A stretch of DNA of 64,000 nt, from NCBI RefSeq assembly GCF_029893085.1, contig NZ_JARXWI010000004.1:186001-250000 (forward strand). Direction: 5' to 3'. Below the pieces are notes generated by a model. It was given only the letters and a program-made list of their open reading frames with translations. It was not told where the DNA came from and searched no databases. The position numbers and the translations under genes were made by a program. Below are positions 1 to 8,786 of this stretch, piece after piece. Source of the stretch: Parabacteroides sp. PFB2-10 (GTDB lineage: Bacteria; Bacteroidota; Bacteroidia; Bacteroidales; Tannerellaceae). Position 1 is the stretch's first letter. The number at the start of each line of letters is the position of its first letter.

Positions 1-1
1 T

Positions 2-799
2 TTGCTGGAAGTAGTTGCTTTTCTATTGATTTATCAGAATAGCACCTACCAGCGAACCATACTGATCAGTTCAGCCAATGTGGTGACCGGGCATATTGCC
101 TCGCTGGCAGGATCTGTCACAAGCTATTTCAGCCTGGGCGAAGTAAACCGGGAGTTGACGATGCGAAATGGAGAACTGGAAATGGAGGTGATTGCTCTAC
201 GTGACGAGATCGAGGCATTGCAAGCGAAGGAGCGTCCGTTTATGGGCTTTCTGCCTGAATCGATCGAACATTTTCCTTACTCTTTTGTAGCAGCCAAGGT
301 GGTCAACAACAGTGTGACGCATCTGTCCAACTATATCACGATCAACCGGGGACGCAAAGCCGGTATCGAGCCGGATATGGGGGTGGTGTCCGATCAGGGG
401 GTGGTAGGCATTGTGACCAAGGTGTCCGATTATTTTGCTGTCGTTATGCCGATGCTTAATCCTAAATTTGGCTTGAGTTGTAAGTTGGCCGGCAACAATT
501 ACTTCGGTACCCTGAACTGGAATGGGCGTGATCCGCGCTTAGTGCAACTCAATGAGCTGCCGCGGCATGTGGAATTCGAGAAAGGCGATACGGTCGTGAC
601 AAGTTCCTATTCGGGCATTTTCCCTCCGGGTATTATTGTGGGAACTGTTGTGGATGCCCGTCGCCAGCACGATGATAATTTTCATGCGCTGGATATTGCT
701 CCGTCGACCGACTTCCAGTCGCTGACAAACGTGCGCGTATTGATTAACCCGATGCAGGCGGAACAACGACGCCTGGAAAGCGAGATAAAAGAAAGATGA
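2..799 (+). CDS. mreC: Rod-shape-determining protein MreC, 5' truncated by window edge
   Basis: MreC is a membrane-anchored periplasmic scaffold linking MreB and MreD to the PBP2/RodA wall synthase during lateral growth. The reading frame is already open at the first base and the visible protein begins inside the N-terminal membrane segment, so about 15-20 residues are missing. A heptad-like segment (about residues 50-75, NGELEMEVIALRDEIEAL) is the usual MreC coiled coil. It is followed by the beta-rich domain with the typical INRGRKAGIEPDMGVVSDQG stretch. The stop overlaps the start of mreD, and PBP2 and rodA follow, which is the standard mre order. mreB presumably lies just upstream, outside the window. 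Confidence 0.93.
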   Translation: MLEVVAFLLIYQNSTYQRTILISSANVVTGHIASLAGSVTSYFSLGEVNRELTMRNGELEMEVIALRDEIEALQAKERPFMGFLPESIEHFPYSFVAAKVVNNSVTHLSNYITINRGRKAGIEPDMGVVSDQGVVGIVTKVSDYFAVVMPMLNPKFGLSCKLAGNNYFGTLNWNGRDPRLVQLNELPRHVEFEKGDTVVTSSYSGIFPPGIIVGTVVDARRQHDDNFHALDIAPSTDFQSLTNVRVLINPMQAEQRRLESEIKER

Positions 800-1320
800 T
801 ACAGGATGTTATACGAGGGCTGATCTATTTTGTGGTGCTTGTACTTATACAGGTGCTCTTTCTGAATCATATCCATTTCCTGCGGATGGTGACTCCCTTT
901 CTGTATGTCTACTTTCTGTTGAAATTGCCTTACGATATATCGCGTAACTATATGCTTCTGATTGCGTTCTTTACCGGGTTGGTGGTGGACGCGTTTACCA
1001 ATACGCCCGGTATGCATGCGGCGGCCTGTACATTGGCTGTCTTTTGTCGGGAGCCAATGATTCGTTTCTGGGTCGGGAAAGACCTGCCGGATGGGGTATA
1101 TCCTTCATATCGTTCGTTTGGTTTCGGCAATTTCTTCAAATACACGCTCTCTTTTGTGTTGATCCATCATACTGCTTTATTTCTTATTGAATCCTTCTCG
1201 CTTTTCGATCCGCTTTTCCTATCTTTACGCATTCTGGGAAGTAGCGCAATGACTATCCTGTTGATTTTAGCAGTAGAAGCATTTAATGTAGAGTCACAAC
1301 AAAGTGAAGACAAACGATAA
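796..1320 (+). CDS. mreD: Rod-shape-determining membrane protein MreD
   Basis: A 174-residue, strongly hydrophobic protein with about five predicted membrane segments, the usual size and profile of MreD, the integral membrane partner of MreC. The motif near residue 55 (FFTGLVVDAF) resembles the conserved G-x-x-x-D-x-F of the family. The ATG overlaps the mreC stop by 4 bp (ATGA), indicating translational coupling, and the 3' end overlaps the PBP2 start by 17 bp. The assignment rests on hydropathy, length and operon position, since MreD is poorly conserved. Confidence 0.9.
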   Translation: MIQDVIRGLIYFVVLVLIQVLFLNHIHFLRMVTPFLYVYFLLKLPYDISRNYMLLIAFFTGLVVDAFTNTPGMHAAACTLAVFCREPMIRFWVGKDLPDGVYPSYRSFGFGNFFKYTLSFVLIHHTALFLIESFSLFDPLFLSLRILGSSAMTILLILAVEAFNVESQQSEDKR

Positions 1321-3163
1321 ATTTAAGTTTGAAAACCGTAAATATGTCATTGGCGGGGCTGTCGTAGTGGTAGTCCTTCTCTTTATTATTCGTCTTTTCT
1401 TCCTGCAGGTATTGGATAACGATTATAAGATCTGGGCGGATAACAATGCCTTCCTGCGAAAAACCATTTACCCTTCCCGGGGAATCATCTACGACCGTGC
1501 CGGAAGACTGTTGGTTTATAACCAGCCGGCCTACGATGTGATGGTGGTTATGCGCGAGGTGCAGCCCTTTGATACGCTTGAATTTTGCAATACGGTAGGC
1601 ATTACTAAGGAGGTATTCGATCGGCGCATCATAGAAATCAAGGATCGTCGCCTGAATCCCGGCTACTCCTCCTATGTTCCCCAGCTGTTTATGAATCAGC
1701 TTTCGGCACAGGAGTATGGGATGTTGCAGGAAAAGCTCTACAAATTCCCTGGCTTCTATATCCAGAACCGTACGCTGCGCGATTATGAATACCCGAATGC
1801 CGGCAATATCCTGGGCGATGTGGGCGAGGTAAACAAAAAAGATATCGAGAAAGATCCCTATTATGTGCAGACGGACTATTCGGGACGCTCCGGGGTGGAG
1901 CGCTCGTATGAGCATGTTTTACGAGGCGAAAAGGGTATTGAGATCCTGTTGCGCGACGCACACGGACGTATCAAAGGGAAGTATGAAGAGGGAATTCACG
2001 ATGTACCTCCGGTGTCAGGTAAGAGCCTAAAGTTGAGTATCGATATGGAATTGCAGGCTTACGGCGAGAAATTGATGCAAGGGAAGCTGGGCAGTATTGT
2101 GATGATCGAGCCTTCAACAGGCGAAGTCTTGTGCTTAGTGACCGCTCCTTCCTATGATCCCCGTTTGTTGGTTGGCCGTCAGCGCGGTCCCAATCACATT
2201 ATGTTGGAGAAAAACCCGCTGAATCCTTTGCTCGACCGTTCCATTATGGGCTTTTATCCTCCAGGTTCTACGTTTAAACCGTCGCAGGGTTTGATCTTCT
2301 TACAGGAAGGATCCACTACGGCTCATACGCATTACTCCTGTGCCCTGGGGTATACGTTCCGGGGAGGAAAGCCGGCTTGTCATGCGCATACTTCTCCTAT
2401 CTCGCTGGTTCCGGCGATTGCCACCTCTTGTAACTCTTACTTCTGTTGGGGATTACATGATATGTTGGACGACCGGAAGCTTTATCCTACCGTGCAGGAT
2501 GCTTTTGAGTCCTGGAAGAATCATATAGTTTCTATGGGTTATGGCTATCGTTTGGGTATTGACCTGCCGGGCGAATACCGCGGTTTCATACCCAACAGCA
2601 AGTTCTATGACAAGTATCATCCGACACGTTGGAACTCCAGTACGATCATCTCTATCGCGATCGGGCAGGGCGAGGTGACGGCCACGCCGCTGCAGATAGC
2701 CAACCTGGCTGCCACGATTGCCAACCGGGGTTACTTCTATACGCCGCATGTGGTTAAAGAGATCGAAGATACCCCTTTGGATTCAACCTATACCACCCGT
2801 CGTTATACAACGGTGGATCGTCTGCATTATGAGGTCGTTGCCGAAGGAATGCGACAGGCTGTCGTGACCGGCACCTGCTATCGCGCGGCTATTCCGGATA
2901 TAGAGGTGTGTGGAAAGACCGGTACGGCAGAGAACCCGCATGGGAAAGACCATTCCGCTTTTATCGGCTTTGCGCCGTATAAGAATCCAAAAGTGGCGAT
3001 TGCCGTCTATGTGGAAAACGGAGGCTGGGGAGCCAACTACGGGGTGCCTATCGGTCGTTTGATGATGGAAAAGTATCTTGAGGTTGAGCAATCGATCGAA
3101 AGCCAGTATATGGAAGAACAAATGATCCACTCTTCAACCCTTTTACCTTATGCGCAACAGTAA
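1304..3163 (+). CDS. mrdA: Penicillin-binding protein 2 (elongasome transpeptidase)
   Basis: Class B PBP, 619 residues, that cross-links peptidoglycan with RodA during rod elongation; a target of beta-lactams. One N-terminal membrane segment (about 14-36) is followed by the PBP dimerisation domain and the transpeptidase domain. All three active-site motifs are visible: STFK with nucleophile S322, SCN at 375-377 and KTG at 538-540. The start used is GTG at 1304, the first start in frame. It overlaps mreD by 17 bp, and the 3' end overlaps rodA by 14 bp, so mreC-mreD-mrdA-rodA is one tightly packed operon. Confidence 0.95.
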   Translation: MKTNDKFKFENRKYVIGGAVVVVVLLFIIRLFFLQVLDNDYKIWADNNAFLRKTIYPSRGIIYDRAGRLLVYNQPAYDVMVVMREVQPFDTLEFCNTVGITKEVFDRRIIEIKDRRLNPGYSSYVPQLFMNQLSAQEYGMLQEKLYKFPGFYIQNRTLRDYEYPNAGNILGDVGEVNKKDIEKDPYYVQTDYSGRSGVERSYEHVLRGEKGIEILLRDAHGRIKGKYEEGIHDVPPVSGKSLKLSIDMELQAYGEKLMQGKLGSIVMIEPSTGEVLCLVTAPSYDPRLLVGRQRGPNHIMLEKNPLNPLLDRSIMGFYPPGSTFKPSQGLIFLQEGSTTAHTHYSCALGYTFRGGKPACHAHTSPISLVPAIATSCNSYFCWGLHDMLDDRKLYPTVQDAFESWKNHIVSMGYGYRLGIDLPGEYRGFIPNSKFYDKYHPTRWNSSTIISIAIGQGEVTATPLQIANLAATIANRGYFYTPHVVKEIEDTPLDSTYTTRRYTTVDRLHYEVVAEGMRQAVVTGTCYRAAIPDIEVCGKTGTAENPHGKDHSAFIGFAPYKNPKVAIAVYVENGGWGANYGVPIGRLMMEKYLEVEQSIESQYMEEQMIHSSTLLPYAQQ

Positions 3164-4619
3164 AAAGAGCCTTTGGCAAACAGTCGACTGGATTACGATC
3201 CTCTTCTTTGTCTTGTTGGTAGCAGCAGGATGGCTTAGCATTTGTGGCGCCAGTTATGATTTTGATAACGCGGGACTGTTCGACCCCTCCGGCCGTCCGG
3301 GCTCCCAGTTGATATGGATCGGCTCCTCTGTGGTGTTGATCTTTATCATTATGATGCTGGATGATAAGTTTTACGATGTGTTTGCTTACCTGATATATGG
3401 CTTTGTCATTGTCCTGTTGATCGCAACCATTGTCGGCGCCATGGCCAATTTGCCTTTTGTCCCTGACATCAAAGGCTCGCGTTCCTGGCTGGTGTTCGGA
3501 CCTATCCGACTGCAACCGGCCGAATTCGCGAAGTTTGCCACAGCGCTTGCCCTGGCGAAGTTTATGAATGGGTACGGCTTTAAACTCAATACACCGAAGA
3601 ATCTCTTCATTGCTTTGTTACTGATCGTCGTGCCGATGATTGCTATCCTGATGCAGAAAGAGACCGGCTCTGCCTTGGTTTACTTAGCCTTTTTCCTTGT
3701 GCTCTACCGCGAAGGTATGTCGGGCTATATCCTTTTGGCGGGCATTTGCGCTGTGCTCTACTTTGTAACAGGTATAAAGTATTCGGAAGATCTGGTCGGC
3801 ATCACCCCTTTAGGTGAACTATTGGTTATGATTATGACCCTGATCATATCGACCGCCTTAGTTGGAGTGGTGGCGAAAGACAAGCGGAATATGCTGATCC
3901 TTTTTGGTGTAGTAGGGTTTGGCTACCTGGCGGCATACATAGCCTCTTTATATATTCCGCTGAATTTCGTTTGGGTAAGCTACGGACTTATCGCCTTAGT
4001 GATAATTTACCTATTAGTTCTTTCGCTGAAGAAGTGGGTTTGGTCGTATGCGCTCATTGCTTTCTTTGCTGTGTTATCGGTCGGTTTCCTCTATTCGGTC
4101 GATTATGTGTTCGACAATATACTGGAACCCCACCAGCAGGTGCGTATCAAGGTCTCTTTAGGCCTGGAAGACGATCCTACCGGTGCCGGGTATAATGTGA
4201 ACCAATCGAAGATCGCTATCGGCTCCGGCGGGCTGACGGGGAAAGGCTTTCTGAACGGAACACAGACCAAACTGAAGTATGTGCCCGAACAGGATACCGA
4301 TTTCATTTTCTGTACGGTAGGAGAAGAGCAGGGTTTTGTCGGAGCCTCCGCTGCTTTGTTGCTCTTCGGTTTGTTTATTCTCCGGCTTGTCTGGTTGGCC
4401 GAACGGCAGAACAATGCCTTCGGAAGGGTGTATGGCTATAGTGTGGCATCGATTTTCTTTTTCCACCTATTGATCAATATTGGTATGGTACTCGGTCTTA
4501 CGCCCGTGATCGGTATTCCTTTGCCTTTCTTTAGCTACGGAGGCTCTTCGCTCTGGGGCTTCACGATCCTGTTGTTTATCTTCCTGCGCCTGGATGCCTC
4601 GCGCAAGGTGTGGCACTAA
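3150..4619 (+). CDS. rodA: SEDS glycosyltransferase RodA
   Basis: Polytopic SEDS-family peptidoglycan polymerase that works with PBP2. The 489 residues contain ten or so hydrophobic segments. The family signatures seen are PAEFAKFATALALAKF near residue 120, the KGSRSW context before it, and the C-terminal block FFSYGGSSLWGF. It is about 80-100 residues longer than the E. coli protein because of an extra hydrophobic stretch in the middle, which I believe is usual in Bacteroidales RodA. It is the last gene of the mre operon and ends 13 bp from the convergent gldH stop. Confidence 0.94.
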   Translation: MRNSKKSLWQTVDWITILFFVLLVAAGWLSICGASYDFDNAGLFDPSGRPGSQLIWIGSSVVLIFIIMMLDDKFYDVFAYLIYGFVIVLLIATIVGAMANLPFVPDIKGSRSWLVFGPIRLQPAEFAKFATALALAKFMNGYGFKLNTPKNLFIALLLIVVPMIAILMQKETGSALVYLAFFLVLYREGMSGYILLAGICAVLYFVTGIKYSEDLVGITPLGELLVMIMTLIISTALVGVVAKDKRNMLILFGVVGFGYLAAYIASLYIPLNFVWVSYGLIALVIIYLLVLSLKKWVWSYALIAFFAVLSVGFLYSVDYVFDNILEPHQQVRIKVSLGLEDDPTGAGYNVNQSKIAIGSGGLTGKGFLNGTQTKLKYVPEQDTDFIFCTVGEEQGFVGASAALLLFGLFILRLVWLAERQNNAFGRVYGYSVASIFFFHLLINIGMVLGLTPVIGIPLPFFSYGGSSLWGFTILLFIFLRLDASRKVWH

Positions 4620-4632
4620 GTTTCTCTTCGGA

Positions 4633-5109
4633 TTATCGGGCAGATTCTTCGATGCGCACGCCTATCTGCTGGATGCCCGGCAGGCTCTCTTTGCGCATGC
4701 CCTGGCGGAAGCTGATGGTGTAGGATCCTGTGTCGGGGAAAAGGTATCGGGTGTGTAATGGGAAGCTCGATTGATGTACCGACATGCCGTCGCCCAGCCA
4801 TTTGCCGAAGTCGTCTGCCAGCATACATTCCAACGTGTCGCGTGCTACTTCTCCCGAAGGCAGTTTCTCTTCGAGGAATACCCAGAGGTTTTGAAACGGA
4901 TAGAGATTATTGTTACGCACCTCGAATGTCATATCGTAGGGCCGGGCGTTGTCGTCGATCCGGAACACAAAGAAGTATTCTTCGGCCTTCTCCCAATTGC
5001 GTCCTTCCAGGGTGTGATATTCATCGTAGACCACTTTGTTGTCGCAGGAAGAAAACAACAAACTCCCTATCCCTAACCATACGAGTATGTTTCCGATACC
5101 CTTTTTCAT
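4633..5109 (-). CDS. gldH: Gliding-motility/T9SS-associated lipoprotein GldH
   Basis: A 158-residue lipoprotein with a signal peptide and lipobox ending at C22 (LLFSSC). The body (FVFRIDDNARPYDMTFEVRNNNLYPFQNLWVF) matches the GldH family, which is required for gliding and type IX secretion in Flavobacterium and widely kept in non-gliding Bacteroidales. Its place beside a PSP1-domain gene is a recurring Bacteroidales arrangement. The T9SS core operon is 41 kb away in this window, so gldH is separate from gldKLMN. It lies 9 bp downstream of the PSP1 gene and is probably co-transcribed with it. Confidence 0.85.
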   Translation of the reverse strand: MKKGIGNILVWLGIGSLLFSSCDNKVVYDEYHTLEGRNWEKAEEYFFVFRIDDNARPYDMTFEVRNNNLYPFQNLWVFLEEKLPSGEVARDTLECMLADDFGKWLGDGMSVHQSSFPLHTRYLFPDTGSYTISFRQGMRKESLPGIQQIGVRIEESAR

Positions 5110-5118
5110 CTCCCGGCG

Positions 5119-6414
5119 TTAGTTATCCGTTTTCTTGATCGGTCTTTTGATTTGGTTGGGACCCTGTTCCCTGTTCCGGTTAGGTGCTTGTTCCCTGTTT
5201 CGGTTTGGACCGCGCTCGTTGTTCCGGTTAGAGTTGCGCTCATTGTTCCGATTGGGAGCCTGATCATTGTTCCTGTTCGAGGGTTGCTCGTTGTTTCTAT
5301 TCGCAGGCAGCTCGTCTCCCTCCGGTTTTTTCTTTTTCTTCTTTTTCTTCTTTTTGACGTTGTCGAAGCGGGTCACGCTCTCCTGTCCCAGGATATCCAT
5401 CGCGTCTCTCTTGGGTGCTTGCTGTACCACCTCTTCAAGCGATTCCGGGCGTTCGCCCCGTTTGTTCATCCGGATAATATCAAAAGCGCGGTCGGCCGAT
5501 ATGGTGACTAAGTTGGAGGCGTATGTCCTTTCCGTCGAGTAGGTAATCTCCTTGTTGAATATGTCGCTCTTGAAGTGATAGTAGTTCCTGTCTTTCGTTT
5601 CCAATACCATTTCGCGGGCGGGCAGTTGCTTCTGCGCTTCCACGTAGGCATCTACTTCGTAGTTGATGCAACATTTCAGTTTCGCGCATTGTCCGGCCAG
5701 CTTCTGCGGATTCATGGAGATGTCCTGGTAGCGGGCGGCGCCGGTAGCTACTGATACGAAATTAGTCATCCAGCTCGAGCAACATAGTTCGCGTCCGCAA
5801 GGACCGATTCCTCCGATACGTCCTGCCTCCTGGCGTGCGCCGATCTGTTTCATCTCAATGCGCACACGGAATGCTTCGGCCAATACCTTGATCAGTTGAC
5901 GGAAGTCGACCCGTTCGTCGGCAATGTAATAGAAGATGGCTTTGTTACCGTCGCCCTGATACTCGACGTCGCCGATCTTCATGTTCAGCCCCAGATCGGC
6001 GGCGATCTGACGCGAGCGGATCATGGTGTCGTGTTCGCGTGTTTTGGCTTCGGCGTATTTATCGAGGTCGGTCTGCTTGGCTTTGCGGTAGATTTTTTTG
6101 GGTTCTGCGTCGATGCGGACATGGTTCTTCTTCATCTGAAGATCCACCAGTTTGCCGGTCAGGGTGACCGTGCCGATATCATGTCCCGGACTTGACTCTA
6201 CGGCTACCACATCTCCTTTTTCCAACGGGAGCTTCGCGCTGTTTACATAATAACCCTTGCGGGTATTCTTGAATTGCACCTCCACATACTCAGTAGCCTC
6301 TTCCGCTCCCGGAACATCATAAAGCCAATTGTATGTATTTAGTTTTTTATCTTGTTTTATACAGCAACCTTTCGAGCACATGCGAATGCTGCCGTTATTT
6401 AGCTTGAAATCCAT
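5119..6414 (-). CDS. PSP1/RicT-domain protein with lysine tract and Asn/Arg octapeptide repeats
   Basis: 431 residues. The central part carries the PSP1 domain seen in Bacillus RicT, with its cysteine-rich signature (CGRELCCSSWMTNF and, 30 residues on, QCAKLKCCINYE). RicT is part of a complex acting on RNA processing; whether that role holds in Bacteroidales is not shown. Extra cysteines near the N-terminus (CSKGCCIKQ) could bind metal. After the domain come ten consecutive lysines and then about six copies of an eight-residue unit (NRNNEQPS-like), a basic, disordered tail suited to binding nucleic acid. The start is the ATG at 6414, with a possible CAAAAATA (TATTTTTG on the minus strand) -7 box at 6459-6466. 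Confidence 0.83.
   Translation of the reverse strand: MDFKLNNGSIRMCSKGCCIKQDKKLNTYNWLYDVPGAEEATEYVEVQFKNTRKGYYVNSAKLPLEKGDVVAVESSPGHDIGTVTLTGKLVDLQMKKNHVRIDAEPKKIYRKAKQTDLDKYAEAKTREHDTMIRSRQIAADLGLNMKIGDVEYQGDGNKAIFYYIADERVDFRQLIKVLAEAFRVRIEMKQIGARQEAGRIGGIGPCGRELCCSSWMTNFVSVATGAARYQDISMNPQKLAGQCAKLKCCINYEVDAYVEAQKQLPAREMVLETKDRNYYHFKSDIFNKEITYSTERTYASNLVTISADRAFDIIRMNKRGERPESLEEVVQQAPKRDAMDILGQESVTRFDNVKKKKKKKKKKPEGDELPANRNNEQPSNRNNDQAPNRNNERNSNRNNERGPNRNREQAPNRNREQGPNQIKRPIKKTDN
5148..5306 (-). repeat. 24-bp tandem coding repeat in the PSP1 gene
   Basis: About six units of 24 bp, each encoding NRNN(E/D)(Q/R)xx, lie directly before the stop region of the PSP1/RicT-like gene. The later units change NRNN to NRNR. 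The regular in-frame period means copy number could change without breaking the frame. Confidence 0.85.
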
Positions 6415-6947
6415 GCGATTTAATGAATTGATCTATATATTGTTTCAATAGTCTTGTGCAAAAATAGTCAATAATTCTTATAATCGTGGAAAACAACTCT
6501 TTTCATTTTATCTGAAAAGAATAAATTGCAGGTTCGCGTGTTGGGGGAACAGCTGGGGAGGGGTTGAATATTTTCCCAAATATCAAATCGCTTTACGCCT
6601 TCGGTTAAGGGAGTGTTGATTTTTAAAACGTATTGTATTGTAAAATAAAATGGCGTTTTAGCTTACGCGCTGTATTTTAAGGAGGGAAGATTTGATTGCT
6701 AAAATAAAAATCTTGCTTTTTCTTTTTTATATTCAAATAATGGATATATTTGCCCCGTAATAAGACTGGTGTAGAGGTGTTTTAGGAAGTTTTCTTCTTG
6801 AAACATTTTCTTTTTTTTGAACAAGTAAATTGTGATAATGTCTTAAGTATTGATTTAAACGAGCAAAATGACAGTTATTGAAGCTTATTAGAACGAATTT
6901 TATAGGAAATTCGGGAAATAGCTAACTTAAACATATTCGAAAAACAC
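6415..6947. other. Gene-free interval between PSP1 gene and glutamate mutase cluster
   Basis: This 533-bp AT-rich interval separates two divergent transcription units. It holds a candidate leftward -7 box (6459-6466), a decayed copy of the interspersed repeat (about 6545-6690), and a rightward TATATTTG box at 6745-6752 about 200 bp before glmS, which would give a long leader. The -33 element for that box is poor. I looked for cobalamin-riboswitch elements in this leader, since the enzyme is B12-dependent, and saw no B12 box. Confidence 0.6.
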
Positions 6948-7361
6948 ATGGAAAAGAAGACAATTGTAACCGGGGTAATCGGTGCAGACGTGCATGCTGT
7001 TGGAAATAAGATCATAGCCTATGCACTGGAAAAAGAGGGATTTAACATTGTAAACCTTGGCGTTATGGTATCCCAAGAAGAATATATTGCGGCGGCTCTG
7101 GAGACGAATGCCGATGTGATCCTGGTTTCTTCCCTCTACGGACACGGAGAAATCGACTGTCAGGGGCTACGTCAGAAATGTGACGAAGCGGGACTCAAGA
7201 ACATTCCGTTACTGGCCGGCGGTAACTTAGTCGTAGGGAAGCAAGACTTTGCTGAAGTGGAAAAGAGATTCTTAGATATGGGATTCACCAAAGCCTATCC
7301 TCCCGGAACAACCATAGAAACAACCATAGCCGACCTGAAAGAGATCTTAGGCCTATCGTAG
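6948..7361 (+). CDS. glmS: Glutamate mutase small subunit (cobalamin-binding)
   Basis: 137 residues, the same length as Clostridium tetanomorphum GlmS/MutS and recognisably similar from end to end. It carries the base-off B12-binding motif DxHxxG as D14, H16 and G19 (ADVHAVG), then the [10 protein letters not shown] and AGGNLVVGK stretches typical of this fold. With the E subunit it uses adenosylcobalamin to rearrange L-glutamate to (2S,3S)-3-methylaspartate, the first step of the methylaspartate fermentation pathway. It is the first gene of a same-strand run of nine genes and lies 19 bp before the MutL-type gene. The symbol refers to glutamate mutase, not glucosamine synthase. Confidence 0.96.
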   Translation: MEKKTIVTGVIGADVHAVGNKIIAYALEKEGFNIVNLGVMVSQEEYIAAALETNADVILVSSLYGHGEIDCQGLRQKCDEAGLKNIPLLAGGNLVVGKQDFAEVEKRFLDMGFTKAYPPGTTIETTIADLKEILGLS

Positions 7362-7380
7362 GACTCCCCAACATTGTACG

Positions 7381-8754
7381 ATGAATATTCTTACGGTAGA
7401 TTTTGGTAGTACCTATACCAAACTCACGGCAATTAATGCGACAGATGCTGTTATTCTTGGCACCGCAAGCGCATTTACCACCATCGATACAGATATCATG
7501 CATGGCTTCACTACCGCTTTGCGCCTACTGGAGGAGCGGATAGGGCGATTCAGCTATGATCGCCTGTTGTGTTGCAGTAGTGCCGGTGGCGGATTGAAAA
7601 TGATTGCCCTGGGGCTTGTGCCCGAGTTGACAGCCCAGGCTGCCCGCCTGGCTGCCTCGAGCGCCGGAGCCAAGGTGATCCGCACCTATTCGTTTGAGAT
7701 ATCCCGCATGGAACAGGAGGAGATCTATGAGATCAATCCCGATATTGTGCTTCTCTGCGGAGGAACCGATGGGGGCAACAAAGAGGTGATTACCGCCAAT
7801 GCACGCCGCCTCTGCGAGATCGACCGGCCGTTTACGGTGATCGTGGCCGGCAACAAAAGCGCTTCACACGAGATCAAAGCCATTTTCGAAGCCGCGGGGC
7901 GGGAGTATGTCATCACCGAAAATGTGATGCCGACCTTCAATAAGCTTAATATCGAACCGGCTCGGCAAAGCATCCGCGAACTGTTTATCCAAAAAATTAT
8001 CGATGCGAAGGGGCTTACCGCCGTTCAGGCGATGGCTACCGCCGATGTGATCCCCACGCCGCTGGCTGTTATGGCGGGCTGTGAATTGTTGAGCCGTGGC
8101 ACACGGCAGACACCCGGTATTGGCGACTTTATGGCGGTCGATCTGGGGGGAGCAACGACCGATATCTATTCGATGTCGGATGGCAAACCCTCGATGAGTA
8201 ATGTCTTGGAGAAAGGGCTTCCCGAGCCATTCAGCAAACGAACGGTCGAAGGCGATCTGGGTATGCGATACAGTCTCCCGTCGCTTTACGAAGCGTCTGA
8301 TATAGAAGAGATAGCCTGTAAAACGGGTGTTTCTGCGGAAGCTATTGGAGCCTGGGTGGAGCAATGCATGGCCAATCCGGACCGGATTGCCAGCAGCGAG
8401 GAGGAACAGGCCATCGACAGCGCTTTGGCACAGCGGGCGGTCGAGATAGCGGTCGAAAGACATTGCGGCTATCTGGAGAGTTCATATACCCCATTGGGGG
8501 AGATATTCACCCTGACAGGGAAGGATCTTTCGGAGGTTTCCTATATAATAGGTATAGGAGGCGCCATTATTAACAGTAATCATCCGCCTAATATTCTAAA
8601 GGGAGCTATCTACAATCCGAAGAAGCCATATATCCTGAAGCCGAAACAACCGGCCTACCTATTCGACAAGCGGTATATATTTGCTTCGATGGGATTGCTC
8701 AGCAGTATGGATCCCGAATTGGCCCTGTATTTCATGAAGAAAGAGATTCAATAA
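7381..8754 (+). CDS. glmL: Glutamate mutase-associated ASKHA ATPase (MutL/GlmL)
   Basis: 457-residue protein of the MutL/GlmL family always found between the two glutamate mutase genes. It has actin-like ATPase signatures: phosphate-1 loop VDFGSTYTK (residues 6-14) and phosphate-2 loop VDLGGATTD (about 253-261). It is not the mismatch-repair MutL. The family is thought to act as a chaperone or reactivating factor for the B12 enzyme; direct biochemistry is limited. It starts at the ATG 19 bp after glmS, and is followed 32 bp later by glmE. Confidence 0.93.
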   Translation: MNILTVDFGSTYTKLTAINATDAVILGTASAFTTIDTDIMHGFTTALRLLEERIGRFSYDRLLCCSSAGGGLKMIALGLVPELTAQAARLAASSAGAKVIRTYSFEISRMEQEEIYEINPDIVLLCGGTDGGNKEVITANARRLCEIDRPFTVIVAGNKSASHEIKAIFEAAGREYVITENVMPTFNKLNIEPARQSIRELFIQKIIDAKGLTAVQAMATADVIPTPLAVMAGCELLSRGTRQTPGIGDFMAVDLGGATTDIYSMSDGKPSMSNVLEKGLPEPFSKRTVEGDLGMRYSLPSLYEASDIEEIACKTGVSAEAIGAWVEQCMANPDRIASSEEEQAIDSALAQRAVEIAVERHCGYLESSYTPLGEIFTLTGKDLSEVSYIIGIGGAIINSNHPPNILKGAIYNPKKPYILKPKQPAYLFDKRYIFASMGLLSSMDPELALYFMKKEIQ

Positions 8755-8786
8755 ATAAAACACAAAGCATAAATACAAAACAAAAA

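Noticed and set aside
6415-6947. Possible cobalamin riboswitch before the B12-dependent glutamate mutase
   Set aside because: No GCCACTG-type B12 box or recognisable arm structure; only a decayed repeat and a promoter box are visible.
7381-8754. MutL mismatch-repair protein
   Set aside because: The name is shared, but the sequence is an actin-like ATPase lying between the two glutamate mutase subunits.
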